A DNA stretch of 41,857 nt, taken from positions 1 through 41,857 of IMG/VR virus record IMGVR_UViG_3300034018_000439; one strand, given 5' to 3'. The notes under the pieces were generated by a model. That model was not told the DNA's origin. It did not search any database and saw only the letters and a program-made list of their open reading frames with translations. Position 1 is the stretch's first letter, and the number at the start of each line of letters is the position of its first letter. The translations under genes and the position numbers were made by a program. Origin of the DNA: a virus. Shown one piece after another: positions 37,552 through 41,857 of the stretch.

Positions 37552-37591
37552 AGCCCGTTACGTTGTCGTAAGCGTAGCGGGCTTTCTTCTT
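37552..37591 (+). terminator. Second terminator-like hairpin
   Basis: AGCCCGTTACG (37552-37562) pairs with CGTAGCGGGCT (37573-37583), 11 bp with one G-T pair and a 10-base loop, followed by TTCTTCTT. It precedes the gene at 37766 by about 175 bp. Two terminators in a row upstream of a gene suggest attenuation or protection from read-through. Confidence 0.55.
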
Positions 37592-37765
37592 GCCCTACGT
37601 CTGTAGCTTGGCCTAGCTTGCGTGTGGCAGCGTGTGTACATGCTGTGCCGCTGGGTACGATAGACGAGTTCTGTGGGGATCTCGTCGAGCGGGGGCCCGG
37701 TTAGCTGGCCCTTGTTGGGCGTAAGCTTGCGCTGCCGTTTCTTTTCCGCTACCGTCGCTAGTACT

Positions 37766-38194
37766 ATGACCAAGTACACACTAAGCGAAAAGACCGTTAA
37801 GGCGCATCTAGGGAGCGCGTATAGACCGTTAGCGTATAAGCTGGACGAGGACTACATCGAGCGTAAGGCGTTTAAGGGCATTCGACGTATCTACAGGAGC
37901 GACCTGCTTGATGGTACGCTAGCGTGTGAGGCAGCTGACAAGGAATCCTTGACGGTTGAGCAGCCGGAGCAACCAACAGATGACCATATCGGTGAAGTTA
38001 CCGAGATGGTTACGGAACCTAAGCACATACCGACAAGTGCCGAGGTTACGGAACAAACGATCGTCCAGGTGTATCACAATACTCGGTGGGTAAAGACTGA
38101 CTTGGAGGATAGAGTGTTTGTGGGTGCTAAGGGTGTTAACTTTCGCAGAGGACAGAAGATTCGGGTTAAGAACAAGATCATATGCATAAGATGA
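37766..38194 (+). CDS. Unknown protein with basic C-terminus (142 aa)
   Basis: A 142-residue protein from ATG 37766; the longer frame from 37673 runs through the upstream control region and is not favoured. The N-terminus MTKYTLSEKTVKAHLGSAYR is followed by KAFKGIRRIYRSDLL. The middle is acidic, and the end basic with NFRRGQKIRVKNKIICIR. It lies downstream of two terminator-like hairpins and upstream of a small membrane gene. A regulator or DNA-binding role is possible but unsupported. Confidence 0.6.
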   Translation: MTKYTLSEKTVKAHLGSAYRPLAYKLDEDYIERKAFKGIRRIYRSDLLDGTLACEAADKESLTVEQPEQPTDDHIGEVTEMVTEPKHIPTSAEVTEQTIVQVYHNTRWVKTDLEDRVFVGAKGVNFRRGQKIRVKNKIICIR

Positions 38195-38385
38195 CGCTTA
38201 AGGACAAGTTAGCGGTATACAACAAGCTTGAGCAGCTTAAGAGTAAGCTTAAGTCGCTTATCATAGCACTTAGCGCAGGTTATGTTTTGCATATCGCGCT
38301 TAAGTGGGCGCTAAGCTTGGTGAATGCACAAGAGATGCAGCTTAACACGTTTGAGTTGGCTATACTCTGGATTATCTGTTCTTAA
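38191..38385 (+). CDS. Small membrane protein (64 aa)
   Basis: A 64-residue protein from ATG 38191, overlapping the previous stop (ATGA); ATG 38182 in frame would add three residues. A Lys-rich start (MTLKDKLAVYNKLEQLKSKL) is followed by two hydrophobic stretches (SLIIALSAGYVLHIALKWAL and FELAILWIICS). Five CTTAAG hexamers occur within 190 bases here. Function unknown. Confidence 0.5.
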   Translation: MTLKDKLAVYNKLEQLKSKLKSLIIALSAGYVLHIALKWALSLVNAQEMQLNTFELAILWIICS

Positions 38386-38880
38386 GCTTGAGCTTACTTC
38401 TTACTGCGTAGTTAAAGTTTGGCTTTATCTACTCTCTTACTCTTGCTTCGTGTTGCCGTTCGCACTAGGCTTCGCCCAGATGCTCACTCTCGCAGCTAAC
38501 GCTGCTCACCGGAGGAGATAAACAATCCGGCAAGAAGAGTTGCGAGTGAGCATAGTACCCCCAAGACTCAGCATTACTGCCTATCTTGGGGGAGTACTAT
38601 ACAAAAAAGAGATCAACGATCCGTATAAGTGTCGTCGTTCGTTTCGCAATTACAGTCATGAGTGATGGCTACCCGTTCGGGAAACTCTTGCCCTTCTCGT
38701 AGGCGTGACTGTCAGCACTCTGCAACTTTGAGACCGAAGCAGATGTTTAATCCAGCTCAAGAGGAATAGCTGGAACCATTTAGTCGCTCGTGCGTCCGGT
38801 GTTTCAGGTTGCGCAGAAGGTACACGGTCGTTATTTGACGACACTGAGAATCTAGAGCATCTTCAGGGAAAGTCAACACT
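38386..38880 (+). other. 495-bp non-coding region rich in strong inverted repeats
   Basis: No good gene lies between the small membrane gene and the terminase. Several independent inverted repeats are visible: 38480-38494 with 38541-38553 (13 bp, 2-base bulge), GCAGC/GCTGC (38492-38505), CCGGA/TCCGG (38509-38513 with 38526-38530), 38552-38566 with 38584-38600 (15 bp, 2-base bulge), ACAGTCA/TGACTGT (38652-38658 with 38706-38712) around CCCGTTCGGG, TCCAGCT/AGCTGGA (38751-38757 with 38768-38774), and GACCG/CGGTC (38732-38736 with 38825-38829). They nest and follow each other as in a folded RNA. It could be a long terminase leader, a free RNA or a packaging site. Confidence 0.6.
38835..38863 (+). 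promoter_or_regulatory. Weak candidate promoter before the terminase
   Basis: TTGACG (38835-38840) is a good -35 match, with CATCTT 17 bases later (38858-38863) as a poor -10. The ATG of the large terminase is at 38881, so the leader would be short. No Shine-Dalgarno is seen before the ATG. Confidence 0.25.
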
Positions 38881-40599
38881 ATGAATGAAGAAAAACAGGA
38901 AATTATCGAGAAAGTTTTAGCCTATAAGCTGGAGGAACATCCGACGTTGCCAGCGCCTAATAAGCGGCAGCGCCTGGAGATGATCGAGAACATTGGCCCG
39001 GAGAAGGTGCTCGATTTGTTTCTCATGCGCGAGAACAAGATTAAGGCTGAGCAGAACGATCCTATGCGCTATGGCCACGAGCTGCCGCACTGGCCCGATG
39101 CGGACAAGCTGCTCGATCGCTTTAACGAGATCGTCGTCCTTGGTGGGAACCGGTCAGGCAAGACTGAGTACGCAGCCAAACGTATGGCACAGGCTTTTGT
39201 GGGGACAGATCTCAACGGCCAAGCGCCGTCTTGGGTAAAGGAACGCTACACCAAGCGCAACGTCCGTATCTGGTGCTTTCACACTAACCACATGACAAGT
39301 GTGTCTGCCCAGCAGAACGTCTTCTACAAGTACCTGCCGCCGGAGATTCGCAATATCAAGCGCACCAACCATACGCAGATCAGCTTTAGCCAGAAGAACG
39401 GGTTCAGCGACAATACTGCGGTGTACATGGGCAACCAGATCTGGTTCCTTAACTACGCCCAGGACATCAAGGTCGTCGAAGGTGGCGAGGTAGACTACGT
39501 CTGGTGCGATGAACTTGTCCCGCAGAACTGGCTCGACACCCTGCGCTACCGTCTGGTTACCCGGTCAGGTAAGCTGATCGTCACCTTCACCCCAGTGCAA
39601 GGGTACACCCAGGTCGTGAAGGAGTACATCAACAGTGCCAAAGTTACGGCTACCCGCAAATCTCCATTGTTACCCAATAACAATGTTCTAACGGTCCCTA
39701 AGGGTGAAATGCCCTACCAAGCGGAGAACCTGTACGGTAGACACGCCTGTATCTGGTATCACACCGAGCTTAACCCGTATAACAACTGGGAGCGCATGAA
39801 GCAGGAGTTGTCTGGCCGTTCCAGCCATGACATTAAGATTCGCGCTTATGGTTGGGCTGATCAGACAGCCGGTTCCGAGTTTCCCATGTTTGGTGACCAT
39901 AACCTATGGAAAGGTGACGCGGAAGAGATTATTCCTGACGGAAGTAACTACATGGCGGTTGATCCTGCCGGTGCGCGCAACTGGTTTATGCTTTGGGGTA
40001 GAGTAGATAAGCACGGTATACTATGGATCTACCGTGAGTGGCCGGACCAAAGCTACGGTGAATGGGCGTTGCCAAGTGATAAGCCCGACGGTCGAGCTGG
40101 CCCGGCACAGAAGGCTGGTGCAGGCCGTGGAGTGAACGAGTATACCGAGCTTATCTGGAGCCTTGAGACTGCCGGAGACAAGCGTGAGATGATCGTGGAC
40201 CGCTGGATTGACCCTAGGACGGCTGGCACTGAGACGATCACCAAGGATGGCGGCGTTACTGTGCTAGACTTACTTTATCAGGCTGATAATCCGCTTATGT
40301 TTACGCCTTCAGCAGCCTTACCAATTGAGGAGCGTGTAATGATTATCAATGATCTTTTGTCGTGGGATAGAGAAAAACCAATGGTAATGGGTGTAAACCA
40401 CCCAAAATTAATGGTTCACGAGTCTTGTCAGAACTTAATATACAGTTTAAAGGAATGGTCTGGACAAGACGGACAAAAAGGTGCTAGTAAAGATCCAATT
40501 GACGCCTTAGGGTATATGGTGGTAATGCAGCCACAATATTTTGGAGGCGAACAATGGGAAAAGCAAGTTAAGCAAATGGCTAAGTGCGGTTCCTATTAA
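38881..40599 (+). CDS. terL: Terminase large subunit
   Basis: A 572-residue packaging motor. The ATPase domain has Walker A LGGNRSGKTEYAA (87-99), Walker B VDYVWCDE (204-211) and motif III KLIVTFTPVQGYT (231-243). The nuclease domain begins near YMAVDPAGARNWFML (357-371) with the first Asp at 361 and has a later VDRWIDPRTAG. The enzyme pumps DNA into the head and cuts concatemers. Length fits the family. The portal gene starts 14 bp downstream. The candidate small subunit (34232) is not adjacent. A structured 495-bp region lies directly upstream. Confidence 0.93.
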   Translation: MNEEKQEIIEKVLAYKLEEHPTLPAPNKRQRLEMIENIGPEKVLDLFLMRENKIKAEQNDPMRYGHELPHWPDADKLLDRFNEIVVLGGNRSGKTEYAAKRMAQAFVGTDLNGQAPSWVKERYTKRNVRIWCFHTNHMTSVSAQQNVFYKYLPPEIRNIKRTNHTQISFSQKNGFSDNTAVYMGNQIWFLNYAQDIKVVEGGEVDYVWCDELVPQNWLDTLRYRLVTRSGKLIVTFTPVQGYTQVVKEYINSAKVTATRKSPLLPNNNVLTVPKGEMPYQAENLYGRHACIWYHTELNPYNNWERMKQELSGRSSHDIKIRAYGWADQTAGSEFPMFGDHNLWKGDAEEIIPDGSNYMAVDPAGARNWFMLWGRVDKHGILWIYREWPDQSYGEWALPSDKPDGRAGPAQKAGAGRGVNEYTELIWSLETAGDKREMIVDRWIDPRTAGTETITKDGGVTVLDLLYQADNPLMFTPSAALPIEERVMIINDLLSWDREKPMVMGVNHPKLMVHESCQNLIYSLKEWSGQDGQKGASKDPIDALGYMVVMQPQYFGGEQWEKQVKQMAKCGSY

Positions 40600-40613
40600 A
40601 AGTTTAATTGTCT

Positions 40614-41857
40614 ATGTATTCAGCTTCTTCAGATCCTTTAGCTATTGCAACAGCCGTCCCTGACGTTGGGGATCTGTTGAGTGAGTACAATCGTGCAATG
40701 ATTAACTCGACGCAGGGTAACCTGACGACGAAGTTCGATGATGTGCGTTTTGCTCGGTGGGCTGGACAAAGTGAAGACGGGAAAAAGCATAGCAATTTAC
40801 GTAACGAAGGTGACCCAGCCTGGCCGTTTGAAGGAGCCAGCGACGTTCGCAACCGGCTGATCGACTCTACCTGCAACGAGTTGTCTGCGCTGATGGTGAC
40901 TGCGTTTGAGCGGGCTACGATTCGCACAAGTGGAATCGACATGAATGACATGACGATTAGTGGCATTGCTACTACGTTGCTTCATTGGATTCGCGATAGC
41001 AAGATGCCGCTAGAGCTTCGCCGTGAAGCTGAACTTGGCGCTCAGTACGCTTTCCAATACGGCTGGTCTGCGTTCTTTATTGGCTGGAGACAGAACATCA
41101 GTAAGCGCGACCAGCCGGTGACGATGAATGAGATTATGGCTTTGGCGCAGCAGTCGCAAAGTCCAACGCTTATGCAGTTGCCGGATTTGATCATGCAGCA
41201 GTCTGATGAGGCTGCGGCTATTCTTGAAGCAACTATCCCGAATTTAACTGCCACTGACGCAAAGCGAATGGTCAAGGAATTGGCCGAAACTGGAGCTACG
41301 ACTAGAGATGAAGAATACGTTAGCAAAAACCTTCCTGAGATTATTGCTCTTAAGCCTTGGGATGAAGTTCTTGTTCCGCCTGAGACAGCAGACTTACAGC
41401 GAGCCCGCGTAATCTTCCGCCGGACGTGGATGTCTGAAGTGGAGATTCGCGAAAAGATTACTACTGAAGGCTGGAACGCAGACTGGGTAGAGTTGGCTGT
41501 GCAGATGGCTGGCAAAAGCAGCACGATGTACAACACAAACATCCTGCCTAGCACGGAGCTATTGGTGTACAACGGCATCAACTATCAGAACATGATTGAG
41601 ATCGTGTACTGTTACACCAAGAGCTTGGATGGCAAGGCTCCGTGTATCTACTACACTGTCATTTGTCCACAGGCAGCCGTTGATCACCGTAAAGAACAAA
41701 TCTCTTACGCTATCCATGAAAGACTCGATTACGCGCACGGAGAGTATCCGTTTGTGGAGTTCCGTCGTGAGTGCATTCGCCGTGCCATTATTGATACTCG
41801 CGGCGTCCCTGAGCTTGCTCACACGGACCAAGATGAAGCTAAAGCGCAGCACGATTC
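40614..41857 (+). CDS. Portal protein, N-terminal part (continues at 1-914)
   Basis: The first 414 codons of the portal gene, open to the right edge. It begins MYSASSDPLAIATAVPDVGD with a charged, Trp-containing region (AWPFEGASDVRNRLID) typical of podovirus-like portals. Later it has LRREAELGAQYAFQYGWSAF, LKPWDEVLVPPETADL and HGEYPFVEFRRECIRRAIID. The last pattern fits the conserved portal segment before the clip and stem region. Frame and sequence continue at base 3 after the overlap. Full length is about 705 residues. It directly follows the large terminase. Confidence 0.88.
   Translation, partial: MYSASSDPLAIATAVPDVGDLLSEYNRAMINSTQGNLTTKFDDVRFARWAGQSEDGKKHSNLRNEGDPAWPFEGASDVRNRLIDSTCNELSALMVTAFERATIRTSGIDMNDMTISGIATTLLHWIRDSKMPLELRREAELGAQYAFQYGWSAFFIGWRQNISKRDQPVTMNEIMALAQQSQSPTLMQLPDLIMQQSDEAAAILEATIPNLTATDAKRMVKELAETGATTRDEEYVSKNLPEIIALKPWDEVLVPPETADLQRARVIFRRTWMSEVEIREKITTEGWNADWVELAVQMAGKSSTMYNTNILPSTELLVYNGINYQNMIEIVYCYTKSLDGKAPCIYYTVICPQAAVDHRKEQISYAIHERLDYAHGEYPFVEFRRECIRRAIIDTRGVPELAHTDQDEAKAQHD
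41818..41857. repeat. Right copy of the 40-bp terminal overlap
   Basis: Same 40 bases as 1-40 with C at 41839 in place of T at 22. It indicates that the genome closes on itself here, or is circularly permuted, with a variant in the population or an assembly error at one base. Confidence 0.9.

Larger units (their letters stand above)
36942..37765. other. 824-bp non-coding divergent control region
   Basis: No convincing gene is seen between the minus-strand start at 36941 and the (+) start at 37766. The stretch holds a candidate promoter on each strand, operator-like repeats (37082-37132), two inverted repeats (37242-37267 and 37287-37320), a G-rich run (37378-37398), and two terminator-like hairpins (37392-37454 and 37552-37591). 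It is GC-rich compared with neighbours. It resembles a switch or origin region, or a locus for a non-coding RNA. Confidence 0.6.

Noticed and set aside
38386-38880. tRNA or tmRNA
   Set aside because: No T-arm GGTTCGA-type sequence, no CCA end and no cloverleaf arrangement found.

Overview
This window looks like one complete genome of a tailed double-stranded DNA bacteriophage (Caudoviricetes) with a probably short, podovirus-like tail. The first 40 bases recur as the last 40 (1-40 and 41818-41857) with one substitution. The portal gene leaves the right end and re-enters at the left in the same frame, so the sequence is a circularly closed or circularly permuted molecule of about 41,817 bp cut inside the portal gene. 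The evidence for a phage is direct: large terminase, portal, scaffold, SU10-like capsid protein, tail nozzle candidate, tail fibres, VanY-type endolysin and internal virion proteins. No tape-measure, sheath or tail-tube gene is seen, and no integrase or obvious repressor, so a lytic podovirus is the best reading. The host is not identified. Most late genes lack a Shine-Dalgarno sequence, which fits hosts that use little SD.

Layout on the circle: (1) 38881 through the junction to about 24.5 kb is the late (+) block: terminase, portal, scaffold, capsid, a head-tail adaptor candidate, three repetitive fibre/glycine-rich tip cassettes, small basic proteins, the lysis cluster, nozzle candidate and four large internal or tail proteins. 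(2) 24.5-35.2 kb is a dense (+) block of small overlapping genes for DNA metabolism: metallophosphoesterase, HTH proteins, OB-fold ssDNA-binding protein, PDDEXK nuclease, HNH protein, replication protein, DnaB-family helicase, RecE-like exonuclease and a cytosine-5 methyltransferase. (3) 35.24-36.94 kb is a minus-strand cassette of six small genes, facing block 2 across a perfect hairpin. (4) 36.94-38.88 kb holds two large non-coding stretches around two small genes, with operator-like repeats, terminator-like hairpins and dense inverted repeats.

The two strongest findings are linked. The DnaB-family helicase is encoded as two separate genes: one ends just after the Walker A helix (28345-29052), the other starts at the next beta strand and carries Walker B (31623-32207). 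Between them lie 2.6 kb of closely packed genes, including the exonuclease and the methyltransferase. The methyltransferase is itself encoded in two nested reading frames: the outer frame has catalytic motifs I-VIII and X, and the inner frame has the target-recognition and motif IX-like part, as in the two-polypeptide enzyme M.EcoHK31I. I see no intein halves and no room for an ordinary intron.

Functionally, the phage seems to bring its own helicase, ssDNA-binding protein, recombination nucleases and DNA methylation, but I see no DNA polymerase or primase, so it probably uses the host replisome. A candidate non-coding RNA (about 37143-37454) and a highly structured leader before the terminase (38386-38880) are the best candidates for undescribed RNA or DNA elements.
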